A DNA stretch of 64,000 bases from Exophiala sp. HKRS030 (Eukaryota > Ascomycota > Eurotiomycetes > Chaetothyriales > Herpotrichiellaceae): assembly GCA_023897205.1 (NCBI GenBank), contig JAHWDD010000004.1, positions 992,001 to 1,056,000 of the forward strand. Reading direction: 5' to 3'. The notes under the pieces were generated by a model. It worked only from the letters and a program-made list of their open reading frames with translations. It ran no database searches and was not told the origin of the DNA. The position numbers and the translations under genes are program-made. Each line of letters begins with the position of its first letter. Position 1 is the stretch's first letter. This document shows, in pieces, positions 11,433 through 22,734 of this stretch.

Positions 11433-12816
11433 ATGGCAGACTCAAAGAGTGGTACGCCTCGTCCCAAAAATCAGTGTCGCATGAGTGCAGCCTAATCCTG
11501 ATATTAGGGAGACCTCGTGTCTATTTCGACATCACAATTGGAGGCAGACCAGAAGGTCGTGTTGTCTTTGAGCTGGTAAGTTGTAAATCTGGTTTCTTGC
11601 GGAGAATCCACCAGTCTGACATGCGACACAGTTCAACGATGGTAACCACTCATACCTCCGATACTGCCTTCGCGTCCATTAACCATGACTCTAGTGGTGC
11701 CCAAGACAGCCGAGAACTTTCGCGCACTGTGTACTGGTGAAAAGGGAACAGGAAAATCTGGCAAACTTCTGAGTTACAAAGGTGGGCGATTTAGCGTGTG
11801 CTGGGTGGTGAAATACTGAGACGAGGACAGGCTCAATCTTCCATCGCGTCATCAAGTCTTTCATGATCCAAGGCGGTGATTTCACCGCCTCTAATGGTAC
11901 TGGTGGAGAGTCAATCTATGGCGAAAAGTTCCCGGATGAGAACTTTGAGCTGAAGCATGACCGCCCATTCCTCTTGTCTATGGCAAACTCGGGACCAGGT
12001 AAAGACGGCAAACACGAATTTTATGGTATGGAATACTGACCAGCATACACAGGCACAAATGGCTCCCAGTTCTTCGTTACTACCGTCCCCACCCCACATC
12101 TAGACGGCAAGCATGTGGTCTACGGAGAAGTTATCAACGGCAAAAACATCGTCCGCAAGATTGAAAACCTTCCAACCCAATCCGACAAACCTGTGAGCGA
12201 CGTGGTGGTGGCCGATTGTGGACAACTTGAGGGAAGCGAGTACAGTGCAGCCACCCAGAAAGCGCCTGATGCGACAGGAGATCCTTATGAAGACTTTCCT
12301 GACGACCAGGGCGAGCTGAAGGGTGAAGAATACTACAATATTGCCCTTGACCTCAAGGAGTATGGCAACAAAGCATTCAAGGGCGGGGACATTGAGACGG
12401 GCATCGACAAGTACCAGAAGGGCCTGAGATATCTCAACGAGTATCCTGCGGCAAACGAGAACGATCCCAAAGATCTCCAGGCCAATATGGACTCCCTTCG
12501 ATTCACCCTTCACAGTAATTCAGCACTCCTGGCCAACAAAGCTAAGCACTACGACGAGGCACAGAAGTGGGCTGGGTTTGCAATTGATGCCATTCCCAAG
12601 GATGCCAAAGATACAGACAAGGCGAAGGCCTATTTCAGGAGAGCCCAGGCGCGAGTTGCGCTGAAAGATGCGGACGAGGCTCTAAAGGACTTTGAGCAAG
12701 CCGCTAAGCTCGCACCAGAAGATGCTGCCATCAAGAATGAGCTGACCAAGACCAAGAAGAGCTTGCAAGAAAGTATCAAAAAGGAGAAGGATGCATACAA
12801 GAAGTTCTTCAGCTGA
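11433..12816 (+). CDS. cpr6: Cyclophilin-40 type peptidyl-prolyl isomerase (Hsp90 co-chaperone)
   Basis: Six exons: 11433-11451, 11508-11575, 11632-11641, 11695-11781, 11831-11998 and 12053-12816. They join in frame to 371 aa, the usual Cpr6/CYP40 length. Residues 1-175 are the cyclophilin domain: [54 protein letters not shown] with the catalytic Arg, and [20 protein letters not shown]. The C-terminal half holds tetratricopeptide repeats ([39 protein letters not shown]) that bind the C-terminal MEEVD of Hsp90. It accelerates proline isomerisation in the cytosol and acts in Hsp90 client folding. Exon 3 is only 10 nt. A heat-shock element upstream suggests stress induction. Confidence 0.95.
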
Positions 12817-13306
12817 GATGGGCTAGCTATCAAGGGCTTCTGACACGGGCCTTAGAAATGCACCTGCTTTCTGGCTCCTTAAAAAGATTCATTCGTGGAG
12901 GTCCCAACTTTGCATACAAAATTGGCTCAGGCTCGGCAAATACTGGACGATACCCATGCTGCATCAATGACTGTTATGTCTGGAAAAATGGGGATTAAAT
13001 GACCATAGCGAAAGAAAATGAAAGAAAGTGATTAAAATTTTAATTAAATGGCCTTCTCTGTACATTGCTTGTAGGCGCTTTTAGGGTTTGGCAGCGCCCA
13101 ACGCACAATCACGGGCGCCCATGAAGTGAGTGGACCAGGCGGTCCCACTTTGTCTATCGAGGTCACCGTCGTCATATTTACGGGCGGCTAACGCGCGACA
13201 GATCGTGGCGTTTATTTGATCGCCTTTACAAAACTATCAGACTTGCACCCACATGTGCCTTGTCGTATGTGCAGCGTCATAGTTGAGGGCCTGCAACTTT
13301 GACAAA
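12817..13306. other. Intergenic region, cpr6 3' end to dom34 promoter
   Basis: This gap lies between two plus-strand genes. It contains the cpr6 3' untranslated region (A/T-rich AATTAAAATTTTAATTAAA-like tract around 13031-13048) and the dom34 promoter. No gene is seen. Confidence 0.5.
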
Positions 13307-14612
13307 ATGCGCCTCGTCAAGCGTCACATTGATGACAATGGCAGTGGTAGTGTCACATTATGTCCGGAGGAACCAGAAGACATGGTACGGCAGCCCTTTT
13401 TCTTCCACAGGTCTTCGGAAAGTGTGTACTTACTGACTTTCCACCCAGTGGCATGCGTACAATCTCATCCGACCGACAGATCTACTCACGGCCTCGGCCA
13501 TACGTCGAGTCACCTCAGAGTCCGCCTCAACTGGCTCAACATCGTCCCAACGCGTGCACACGAATCTTACCATCAGAGTCAAGTCACTGGACTTTGATCC
13601 GCAGGCCGGACAACTCCACGTGCTGGGGCAGATAGCCCGGGAAAATCGATTCACAAAGATCGGTCAATTCCACACCCTCGATCTCGAACTGAACCGGAAT
13701 TTCACCCTCGAGAAAGAAGTTGAAGGACCACACGGCGGCGAAGGATGGGACAGCGTCGCACGAGCACAGCTGGAAGAGGCCATAGATCCGTCAAAAGGCA
13801 CCGAGGCGGTGGCGGTCGTCATGCAGGAAGGGCTCGCGAACATATGTTTCATCACACAATACCAGACAGTGCTCCGACAGAGGGTGGAAGTCTCGGTGCC
13901 CAGGAAGCGAACAGGAGCCGGGAGGTCGGCAGATCATGACAAGGGTCTAGAAAAGTTCTTCGGCACAGTGTTGGATACGTTGATGAGACAACTCGAGGGG
14001 TTGATCCAGAACAACGACAGCACCACGCATTTTCCCGTTTTATTGGCCAGTCCCGGGTTCACGGCTTCTGGCTTCTTAGAATATATCAAGAGCACCACAA
14101 TGACGGGAGGGGACAAGTTGCTGAATGAACTACTGAAGCGCAAGGCGTTTGTCGTCATTCACAGCAGCTCGGGTCATCTGCACAGTCTCAACGAGGTGCT
14201 CAAGAGTCCTGAGGTGCTGGCCAGACTCAAGGACACGAAATATGCAAGGGAGACTGCCTTGATGGATGACTTCTTCGCGATGTTGAGGAAAGATGACGGC
14301 CGAGCGTGGTATGGCCCGAAAGAAGTCGAGACTTCGGTTGACAAGGGCGCCGTTGGTCGAGGAGGCGGTGTTCTTCTCATCAGCAATGCCCTATTTAGAA
14401 GTGAAGACGTAGCGACTCGGAGGAGATGGGTGAGGCTTGTTGATAGAGTCCGCAAAGAAGAAGGCGGCGAGGTACGGGTTCTAAGTAGTGACCATGAAAG
14501 CGGGAAGAGGCTTGAAGGGTTGGGTGGCATCGCTGCAATCCTAACATTCCCTATCGATGACATGGAGTCTGAGGACGAGTCTGAGCCTGCGAATGACACA
14601 CAGGATTCATGA
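13307..14612 (+). CDS. dom34: Dom34/Pelota ribosome-rescue factor
   Basis: Two exons, 13307-13384 and 13449-14612 (intron GTACGG to CCCAG), give 413 aa. The start MRLVKRHIDDNGSGSVTLCP followed by EPEDMWHAYNLIRPTDLL is the eRF1 domain 1 of Pelota. RVHTNLTIRVKSLDFDPQ and GQIARENRFTKIGQFHTLDLE follow. The central domain has VLLASPGFTASGFLEYI (the Pelota counterpart of eRF1 domain 2, without the GGQ peptide-release motif), and the C-terminus ends in an acidic tail. With the GTPase Hbs1 the protein dissociates stalled ribosomes in no-go and non-stop mRNA decay. Splicing between codon 26 (Met) and Trp 27 restores the family's W-x-x-YNLI motif, which supports the intron. Confidence 0.95.
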
Positions 14613-14930
14613 CGAGATGTATTTCTTTTCACGTGCCCTCTGACTCCAGAACAAGTTCTCTTTCGCATGAGAAAGTTTGCTTGCTGTCTCTCATCTTGCT
14701 GATCAAACGTGACATGTAGGCTGTAAAGGAGCATTTAGCCTTGCGGGGTGAATTCACGTACCGCGGCCAGCCTCGCGCCGGAAGATCTTCGGCTCACATG
14801 TCAGTGAAACGCGACATGCTTTTTTTGTGTTACTTGTGGCCATGAGCACATCAACAAACACCATCAGAAATGCCATCAATGGCTCGATACACCTCTCACG
14901 GCCGTGACATTTTTCTCGTTGCCGTTCAAG
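14613..14930. other. Short intergenic region before the PIP-box gene
   Basis: 318 bp between two plus-strand genes. It presumably carries the dom34 3' end and the promoter of the next gene; no further feature is seen. Confidence 0.4.
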
Positions 14931-16721
14931 ATGCCACGGCCTCCGAAACCCCCCATGACCCTCAAGGAGGCAAAGAAGGCCTACAAAAAAGAAGGCATAG
15001 GCATTCAATACACTGCGTCACAGATGGAGAGGGCAGACCGCTTCGACGAGCGTGAGGAGAAGAGGAGGAAGGAACTGGATAGAGAAAGACAAAGAGTGGA
15101 CAACAAACGGAAGAGAGATCAGAAAGAAGCGAGAGAACGGGCCGCGAGACAAAAGATGCTTGAGGAAGGCCGGATTACCGTTGAGGATACTTGGGGAAAG
15201 GTCACAGCCAGTCAGCCTAGGTTGAACAAGTTCTTCGGACAAACGGCGATAGCACCAAGTAAGAGGAACTCACAAGAGGTGATTGTCGAGAACAAGGAAA
15301 CGAGTAGGACTCTTCAAGGGGCTGGTGAACATGCGCAAGACAAGACCGAGACATGTGAGCATAGCGTTCAGGGTCCAACTGCGCCGGAAAAGGATTACCT
15401 CGACCCCAAGTCTATTGTCGCAACCTCAGGGCCCTGCGGGACAACACCCTTCAAAAGTGTTCGAGGTTCACAACAAAGCAGGCACCACGGACAACAGCGA
15501 GATGTCCACGATGTACACTGTGTGCCCTCGGCGCTCACCGAGTTGGAACCTGCGCAATTGAACATACCATCTGCAGGTTCACGAAAGCTTGTATACGACA
15601 AACATCCTTGGAAAGGCCGCCACAACCCCACGCCACTCGCAACACGAGCAATACCAGAACCCGAAAACAATGGGCCTGAACTTCGGAGCCCTGTTCCAAA
15701 CACAATGCATATGAAAGACGGTAGTTCGACCTACAGCCGCGCTGCATCAAAACATAGTACAAATGACCACTCCATTGCAGCCGCCGCGGTCTTGGAGTAC
15801 CAGGGGCTGATTGAACTCGACAGTCGGACGACGAGTGAGTTTGATCTGGAAGAGGATTTCACCGATGGGATTGATGATGAAACTTTGTTGGAGCTCTGTG
15901 TCGACCAAGCTCGGAAAGGTGTCACTCCGAAGGATCCGGCATCAACCAATTTGGACTCGCCGTCTTCAACCGTCAGATTGAGTTCTCCAGGTTCTGGCCC
16001 GGAAGAGGACCGTCCTGGTAAAGAGACAAAAGAAGTGCAACAGATACTGCCAAAGTCTAACGGTCCTTCCGACAGTTTCACGTCTTGCTTCAACGAGATC
16101 GACGAGGACGATCTGATTGCTCTTGCAGAGGAAGTCGAAGCTGAGATCTCGACGCCTTCAGCGAACGCCAAAAATCCCGAGAAGCAAACATATCGAGAAG
16201 CTCAACGTCGACCGGATCTTGCCGAACCTGCACCTGCGCCTGCACCTACACCTCTGTCACAAACTCGGCCCATCAACACCAACCCTTCTTTATCCACCTT
16301 GGGCCTGAGTACCAGGACCGAGGATACTTCACGACGTAAACCCAACCCTTGTTCTTCTAGACGAGAACCACAGAAATTCAATACTTCCATGGCCCCTCCT
16401 CCACCTTCCGTAGGTCGACATGCAAAGGAGACGAACGACAGCGCCATCTCTTCGGTTTCACATCATCGGCCACATTCCGTACCTCGAGCTCGCCTGTCTC
16501 AACAACAACGAAAGGAGAGGGTACTGCCTTGGAACCAACCTTCAAAACAGCATTACTACCACAACACGAATCCAGCTCATAATGACGATACAAACAACAA
16601 TAACGACGACGACTTTGACGTACTGGGACCATCGACTCAGGCATTGATGGTAGCATTGGCCGAACAGGCAGAAGCACAAATCAGTTCTTCTCGCGGGGTG
16701 AAGAGTAGTGCAAGGGGTTAA
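14931..16721 (+). CDS. Unrecognised protein with a canonical PCNA-binding (PIP) box
   Basis: Intronless, 596 aa from the ATG at 14931. An in-frame ATG at 14904 exists, but MPRPPKPPMTLKEAKKAYKK is the more natural start. Residues 30-80 are highly charged (REEKRRKELDRERQRVDNKR) and likely a helix or coiled coil with a basic patch KRKR. Residues 95-102 read QPRLNKFF, an exact Qxx(L/I/M)xxFF PIP box (15213-15236). The rest is mostly disordered, rich in Ser, Pro and Thr. Two acidic segments (LEEDFTDGIDDETLLELCVD and FNEIDEDDLIALAEEVEAEI) stand out, as does an Asn/Asp run near residue 570. I do not recognise a named family. The PIP box and basic region suggest a nuclear protein recruited to the replication clamp; that role is an inference. 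Confidence 0.8.
   Translation: MPRPPKPPMTLKEAKKAYKKEGIGIQYTASQMERADRFDEREEKRRKELDRERQRVDNKRKRDQKEARERAARQKMLEEGRITVEDTWGKVTASQPRLNKFFGQTAIAPSKRNSQEVIVENKETSRTLQGAGEHAQDKTETCEHSVQGPTAPEKDYLDPKSIVATSGPCGTTPFKSVRGSQQSRHHGQQRDVHDVHCVPSALTELEPAQLNIPSAGSRKLVYDKHPWKGRHNPTPLATRAIPEPENNGPELRSPVPNTMHMKDGSSTYSRAASKHSTNDHSIAAAAVLEYQGLIELDSRTTSEFDLEEDFTDGIDDETLLELCVDQARKGVTPKDPASTNLDSPSSTVRLSSPGSGPEEDRPGKETKEVQQILPKSNGPSDSFTSCFNEIDEDDLIALAEEVEAEISTPSANAKNPEKQTYREAQRRPDLAEPAPAPAPTPLSQTRPINTNPSLSTLGLSTRTEDTSRRKPNPCSSRREPQKFNTSMAPPPPSVGRHAKETNDSAISSVSHHRPHSVPRARLSQQQRKERVLPWNQPSKQHYYHNTNPAHNDDTNNNNDDDFDVLGPSTQALMVALAEQAEAQISSSRGVKSSARG
15213..15236 (+). other. PIP-box coding segment
   Basis: Codons 95-102 of the 596-aa protein encode QPRLNKFF, preceded by VTAS and followed by GQ. 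All four defining positions (Gln1, Leu4, Phe7, Phe8) match the PCNA-interacting peptide consensus. Confidence 0.7.
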
Positions 16722-17261
16722 CTCATCAACCCGTCCACGAACATGGACGCACCTGACACACAAACGCACACGACACAGACATGATCACTCGCCCCCAACG
16801 GCCTTGATGAATATCACGAAACAAAAAAAAAAGAAAGAAAAAATCTAGCAAACGAAGATGATGACTTGAAGAAAATTCATTTCTGCACAGGCAAAACACG
16901 TGAAGCAAGGGGGGCACGGTTAAAGATTGAAAGTTCCATTGTGACCTTTTGTATGTTTGTATACAGCCAGCATATTTGAAACCTAGGGGGTTTTGTTGCA
17001 TAGCGCGGTGGTATGGTGAGCCATTGGACACCGAACAGGAAAAAGACACAGTAGACAGCATGGCCACACAGTACAGCAATGAAAAATGGTAGCACTCAGC
17101 TTTCGCACTGGGGGGGCATTAACGACAATTGCATGTGATAAACTTGGTTGGGAAAGGGGAATACGATACGAATACATACCAATAAAAGGTCAATCGAGAT
17201 CACTATCACAATCACGATTACGATGACGATCATGAGTCACAAATGAACACAAACACACACA

Positions 17262-17318
<57 letters not shown>

Positions 17319-17422
17319 ACCCATAAACACATTGTATCATATCTTGAATGGACGATGATGGTTTCTTTTTCTATCCTTTTTTGACAATCTATACCTAGGT
17401 ACGGAGTACCTGGTGATTATTT
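16722..17422. other. Convergent intergenic region with microsatellite
   Basis: This region lies between the 3' ends of the PIP-box gene (plus) and the MFS transporter (minus). It contains an A-rich tract at about 16823-16841, a long dinucleotide repeat (separate entry) and one TACGGAGTA copy at 17400-17408. No gene is seen. Confidence 0.5.
17250..17315. repeat. (CA)n-(CT)n microsatellite
   Basis: A short CA-rich run passes directly into about 26 uninterrupted CT units (about 17264-17315). It sits in the 3' region between two convergent genes. Confidence 0.9.
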
Positions 17423-19076
17423 TTAATCTTCCGGCACAGGGGCGAACTTTGATTTCTTCCTCAGACGCAAACTAAACTTCATCAACAAAAAGGGGACCGG
17501 GAGCATCAGTGCCGCCACCGCCCCCAAGATCGACATTCCAGGTCCGACACCGATACCGTTGAACATGGGCCGGGCGACCAGTGGCAGGGCGAAGGCCATC
17601 AGACTGCGGAGGAAGGTGTTGGCTGCGGTCGCGCTGGCGGCGTAAAGACCATAAACGTCGACCAGATAGTTAATACCTGTTTTTTTATTGCAAAAGGACA
17701 GAAAAGTCAGTCACACAGTGCAGGGGGACAGTTTGCGGAGAGAGAGACCTATCAGGCCATCACTTACATTGTTGAAAAATCGTGTTGAAACCAGCCCCGA
17801 TCAGCACGGTGGCGACGCAGGGTAAGACCCATGAATATCTCGGCGCAGCATTCCACCCGAACCAGAAAAGTCCGATCACCATCAACACGGCTCCAATGGC
17901 CAACGGGGGCAGCCGTGCCTCAGGGACCGGCTTACCGTTGGCCGCTCGACATTGACGAATATAGCGGGGCTGGTTCCCGAGGTTGATGCACAAGGCACAA
18001 AGGACGCCGACGAACAGGCCGAGGAAGGGTAAAGATGCCACGACGGGCGAGTACTTTCGTTGATCGGTGAAGACGATCGGGAAGACCTCCAAGGTGAGAT
18101 AAAGGATGGCGTAGACGAAACTGGCGTAGAATGCGATGCAGGTCACCATGGGCTCGAAGCAGAGCATCTTCAGTGGTCGCGAAAGCTGCTTGGTCACGAT
18201 CGATTTAAAGTCGAGTTTCAGGCGTTCGTGGGGATGGTAGAGCTTGTCGTTGCCGGTTTCCTTCCGAAGTCTTTGTGCTTTACGCTTCAGTACTACCGGG
18301 GGGTACATTTCCGGCATGCAGAAAGACGTCAGCGCGACGACGGCGAAGTTGAGGATGGCCGTGATGTATTCCGTCCACCGCCAGCCCAGGCGAGAATTGG
18401 TCAGGATCGCGGCTCCGATCGTTGGGCCCAAGGTCGGTCCCCCAACAACACAGACGGCGTACAATGAGACGGCGGTGCCTCGGGCCTCACGCGACCAGAT
18501 ATCCCCCAAGGCGGCATTGACATTGCTGACAGCTGACGAACCAAACACACCGCCAAAGAAGCGAGTGATGAAGATCGATGCTGCATTCTTACTTGTCGCC
18601 GTCCCAATGGAAAACAGTGCGAGACAAAACATCGGCGGCAAGATCGACAATCTTCGTCCCCATATCTCTGAGGACGGTGCCCACACCAACGGTCCCAAAG
18701 CAAAGCCAATGCTGTAGTCAAGAGTCAGCAAATCCGAGGATTCAGTATGCGGAAGCGTCAAGACTTGCACGTATAAAGACACATTCAAGACCACCACGTC
18801 CTCGCTCACTCCAATATATTCGGCGATGGTCTGGTTCGCAGGTGCTATGATGCTGGATGCGAGACTCGCAGTGAACGCCAACATGCTCAATTGAGCCGTT
18901 ACCCAGGATTTAAAGGCCGTCGACCAGTTTTGGGGATTTTCTTTGTCATCGTCGCCTTCCCATGTCACAACAAGCCCGTCATCTACCGTCCTCTCTTGCC
19001 GAACCACCTTCTCCTCGGGGACCTGGGGTTCGGTGATTTTCTGCGCTTCCAGGTCTTCAGGCGCAGCAGATGACAT
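17423..19076 (-). CDS. MFS drug/polyamine-type transporter (DHA1 family)
   Basis: Three exons: 19076-18769, 18711-17768 and 17676-17423, giving 501 aa. The cytosolic N-terminus carries DGLVVTWEGDDDKENPQNWS, typical of fungal DHA1 proton antiporters (Tpo/Flu1-like). GFALGPLVWAPSSEIWGRR is the signature of helix 2 and loop 2-3, and a GGPTLGPTIG-type motif (motif C) follows. The 3' exon supplies the last two helices and ends RLRKKSKFAPVPED. The 57-bp first intron (18712-18768) begins with GC (GCAAGT) instead of GT; removing it restores SLYVIGFALGPL, whereas keeping it inserts a polar 19-residue stretch in a membrane helix. The second intron (17677-17767) is canonical. It likely exports drugs or polyamines at the plasma membrane; the substrate is unknown. 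Confidence 0.9.
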
Positions 19077-20862
19077 GTCAACAACAAGTCTTTGGATTTT
19101 ACAGAGGAAGACATCTTAAGGAATATAAAAATGATGTTTGAACATTCAAAAGAAATGTCTGTGGAGTTTCGTACACGAAGCAGCGGAGTGTTGAACAATT
19201 ACGAATCTCTTCTTCGTACAAGGGCAGATTCCGCGAAGTTACCGTGTATGGTCGGATTGGAGAGATGATGTTGTGCCGAATTGCCGCGAGGATCGCTCTG
19301 CGAGGCCATTATAGGTTCCTTTGTAGCTACGGAGCGTCGATGATGCGCATTGAAGGGTGCGGGCCGGAAGTAAGGCTGCTAGTATGTAACATTGCACGCC
19401 AAAAGAAACAAGCACAGGCGCTTCCAAAGTCTCTCAAGTATTCGTGATGGGCATCTTTCTCCCCCCTGGAAGTTATTTGCCCATCAGCCTGGTTTCGAAA
19501 AAGGGGTCGCTTTCATACACCCATCGAAAGGATGCGAGTGAGTTCTCGGGGATTAGATCGAGGCTCGCGCTTCGTCTTCCGATGTCGCCTGTTGCTGGTT
19601 ATGGCCGATATCATCGCTTGCACTCGGACACTGCACTCTTCTCCGCCGCCTTCCCCTTCTTTTTGGTATTGGCTTGAGCCGACTGGTTGATTGATGAGTG
19701 TTTGATTGTTCCCCTGAGGTGGACCAACTTCTCCTCGTATGTCGATGGCGTCTCGAGCTGGTATATGTATAAAAACTGTCGTCCTTGGCAACAAAGTATA
19801 ACGAAACGACTGATTTATGACAAGTGCATAACCAGATTTCTCTTCTTCCATTTGTCAACTTCTGAAATGACCAAAGATACCTTTGGGTGTCTGCCGCAAT
19901 GCCCCTGCACCACCATTCGGCAGATGATTCCAAATTTTGGCCTTGTCACTAGGACCAGAATCGATTGCAACACCTCGCTTGCATTTCAACTGGTCATCAC
20001 CATCGAATCACCGAGAGCCCCGTACAATGCTAGTCTGTATCCGGGGAACTTCCCTTGCCAGATGGGCCTATCCTCCCCGGCCACCCAGCAGTCATCACAC
20101 CTGCATTTTGCGGGGGCTCCGACCTGAGCCCCATGAATGAGATGAGGTTTTGCTCGTATCCCTGCGTCTTTTCAGCCTTGGTTCAGAACTCCCGCTCCAC
20201 TGGCGAGCAGCTCCACATGAGCTATTCGCAACAAGGTTGTACACCTGAACTGATCCTAAATGCTCACCAGATCTTTTCTCGTGACATTTTCGTCTCACTG
20301 GCTCCTCCTCCGCGGTGCCTTTGCGGGGTTGTTCCATTGAAGGCCCTTGGCCCCGGACATTGTCCTCAAGTCGGGAAAACGTGCATAGCAATGACATTCA
20401 CTGTCCACTGACTGTCGAACCTGTGCCTCCCCTTGTCTGAAGAGGCCTTCCACTCACCGCCCTCGGGGCGGCCAGGCTTGTCATCCAGAACATGCTAGCT
20501 TACAGCTAACCCTTGTCGCTCGAACCACGCGCTCTGACCTACAAGCTGAATCCTGAGAAATGGAACTATTTTTTTCGCCGAGAGCATCCCATTGCAGACA
20601 TGGCTCGCCCCAATGGACAGGCCCAAGAGATTGCGCTTTGCATGGATCACAACACATGGTCATCGTCGAGCCCGGAGCCCCACGTTGCCAATTCGCCTAT
20701 CCTGAACTGCGCCAGTGATGGCTGTGGGTGAAAGGGAATAAGAGGAGAAGGATGGCCTGACCTTTTGCGAAGTGGCTCTTCCCCAGCATCTGCGTGTTTG
20801 CCTACCTTCCCACGACTTCATCCAGCTTTCAACTTGTAAACTTACCGTAGAACGAGTCCAGC
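19077..20862. other. Divergent intergenic region between two transporter genes
   Basis: 1.8 kb between the MFS start (minus) and the GPR1/FUN34/YaaH start (plus). Several frames of 70-146 codons exist on both strands, but none has a recognisable domain or a matching splice partner. It presumably contains both promoters. Confidence 0.45.
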
Positions 20863-21936
20863 ATGTCGTCCGCAGCAGAAGCATCGACACCCCCAGATCG
20901 GGATTTGATCGAAGAGAAGCCGGGTCTGGCACATACTGTCTCGACTGGAGCTATCTCCATCAGTCCCGAACTGTTTGAGAAAGTAAGTGCGATTGAACAA
21001 AGAATGAGAAGTTCATGAAAAGGACACTGAGACGTGCGACAGCTTTATCTTACTCCCAAAGTTCCTCATTCTGGAGACAACATCAAACGATTTGCCAATC
21101 CGACCCCTCTAGGTTTCGTTGGGTTAGTTTCCACCATCCTAACGACAGCAAAAACCGTATACTAATGAAAGTAGCTTCGTCATCTCGACCATGACCTTTG
21201 CAATGGTCATGATGGGCTGGGGTGGTGCCGAAGGCCTTTCGCCAGTCGTGTAAGTTCGCAGCTTCTGTGTTTTGGGAAAACTGATTAGGACAGTAAAAGT
21301 AGCTGATACTCTACAGCGGAATCTTTTTCTTCGTTGGTCCTGTCCTTCTCGTCTTGACCGTCATCTTCGAATGGATCATGGGCAATTTCTTCTCTATGAT
21401 GGTGTGCGGCCTCTTCGCCGTCTTCTGGCTGAGCTTTGGGATGTTACAACTGCCCACTCTGGGCCTTGCAGCGCCATACTCGAGCTCCGGAACCAATGCT
21501 GTCACGGGAGCTGTGAGCAAAGAGTATAACGCTGTCATCGCGTTATATCTGATTGTCTGGGGTTTTGCGCTCTTTACATATTTCATCTTCACGCTCAAGA
21601 CCAATGTTGTCTTTGCTGCCATCTTTTTGTTCGTCAGCATTGCCGCCTGGGTCCTCAGCGGAGCATACTGGAAAGTGAGCAAGGGCGACTATGATAACGC
21701 GCATACATTGCAAGTTGTAAGTACTGAGTCTGAGTCTTGAGAGCTGAGCGTTCCAACTAACGAGCCTACAGACAGGTGGCGCGCTCTTGTTCATTGTCGG
21801 CTGTTTAGGATGGTACATGTGTTTTGTGATGATGGCGGCGGAGATGAGGATGGCTATCACTCTTCCGGTGGGAGACCTGAGCCATTTCTGGCCAAGGACA
21901 GATGTCGAGATGGGCAAAGCCGAGAAGGAAGCTTGA
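20863..21936 (+). CDS. GPR1/FUN34/YaaH family acetate transporter-like protein
   Basis: Five exons (20863-20982, 21043-21122, 21175-21249, 21317-21716 and 21772-21936) join to 279 aa. The cytosolic N-terminus is followed by FANPTPLGFVGFVIS, which matches the family signature NP(A/T)PLG. Six hydrophobic helices follow, including MMGWGGAEGLSPVVG, FFFVGPVLLVLTVIFEW, LFAVFWLSFGMLQLPTLGL, VIALYLIVWGFALFTYF and ALLFIVGCLGWYMCF. The tail is short and charged (VEMGKAEKEA). Members such as Ato1/Ady2 and AcpA mediate acetate or ammonium movement across the plasma membrane, and are often induced by acetate or on glucose depletion. All four introns are 50-67 bp with canonical borders. The family is certain; the substrate is inferred. 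Confidence 0.92.
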
Positions 21937-22734
21937 GTCGAAGCTCGTATATCGAGGATGCTGAGAAGGCACAATGGACGGTCGGCGTGCTGAGATGGAT
22001 TGTTTTGTTGGTGACCAGCAATGTCCCAGTCATACTCTTACCGCTGAGGTCTAGGTCAAGTTCGAGAGAAAGTGCGGTCTAGGATGGCACGAATTGACAG
22101 CCCTCAACTCGTCGGAGGGCAAGTTGGGCTATCTATGAAGAAGACAGTTGAGCAGTTAGTTCATTGTATAATGTCTGTATCGATGCTTCGCTGACGCAGC
22201 AACAACGCATAGGTGATTCGTACTTGGTCCATCTTTGCCTCTCGTCGGTAGCTCGTCTACTTCCCTTCTCACAATGTAAGTCTCTGAAGGGTAAGAATAT
22301 TTTATGTTGGCTTTCTGGGCATTGTCTGTAGACCATCTTCTTGCCGATGGGTATTACGCACAGCAACCTCTGCATTACGCACAAGGCCATACATATCCCT
22401 GAAGTACACTCAATTGCCATTGATTACAGACGATTGATTTGCAAAATACATACAACTGAGTAACTAATAATTTGGTCATTATTGCTGCTCTTATTAGTTT
22501 CTCGGTACTCGTCATTCTAACTGTCCTTAAGAATGTCTCTTGACTTATTTATATTTTGTCGGTCACCATTTCAACTCATATTGATACTAAGAAATGGCAT
22601 GACAGGTTCGGGGCTACTTCAGTGATATATCTGGTAGGTAGCCTTGTGCGTAATACAGAGGTAGGTGTGCGTAATACCTATCGCCACCTGCTTGAATAAC
22701 ATCTCCTTCATGCGCCGAACGCCTTTCGGCAGCA
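21937..22734. other. Convergent intergenic region
   Basis: This lies between the 3' ends of the YaaH-family gene (plus) and the small secreted-protein gene (minus). It is A/T-rich after 22430. No gene is seen. Confidence 0.4.

Noticed and set aside
15731..16171. 146-codon minus ORF
   Set aside because: Antisense shadow of the PIP-box gene.
18060..18717. Plus-strand ORFs of 135-157 codons
   Set aside because: Antisense shadows of the MFS transporter.
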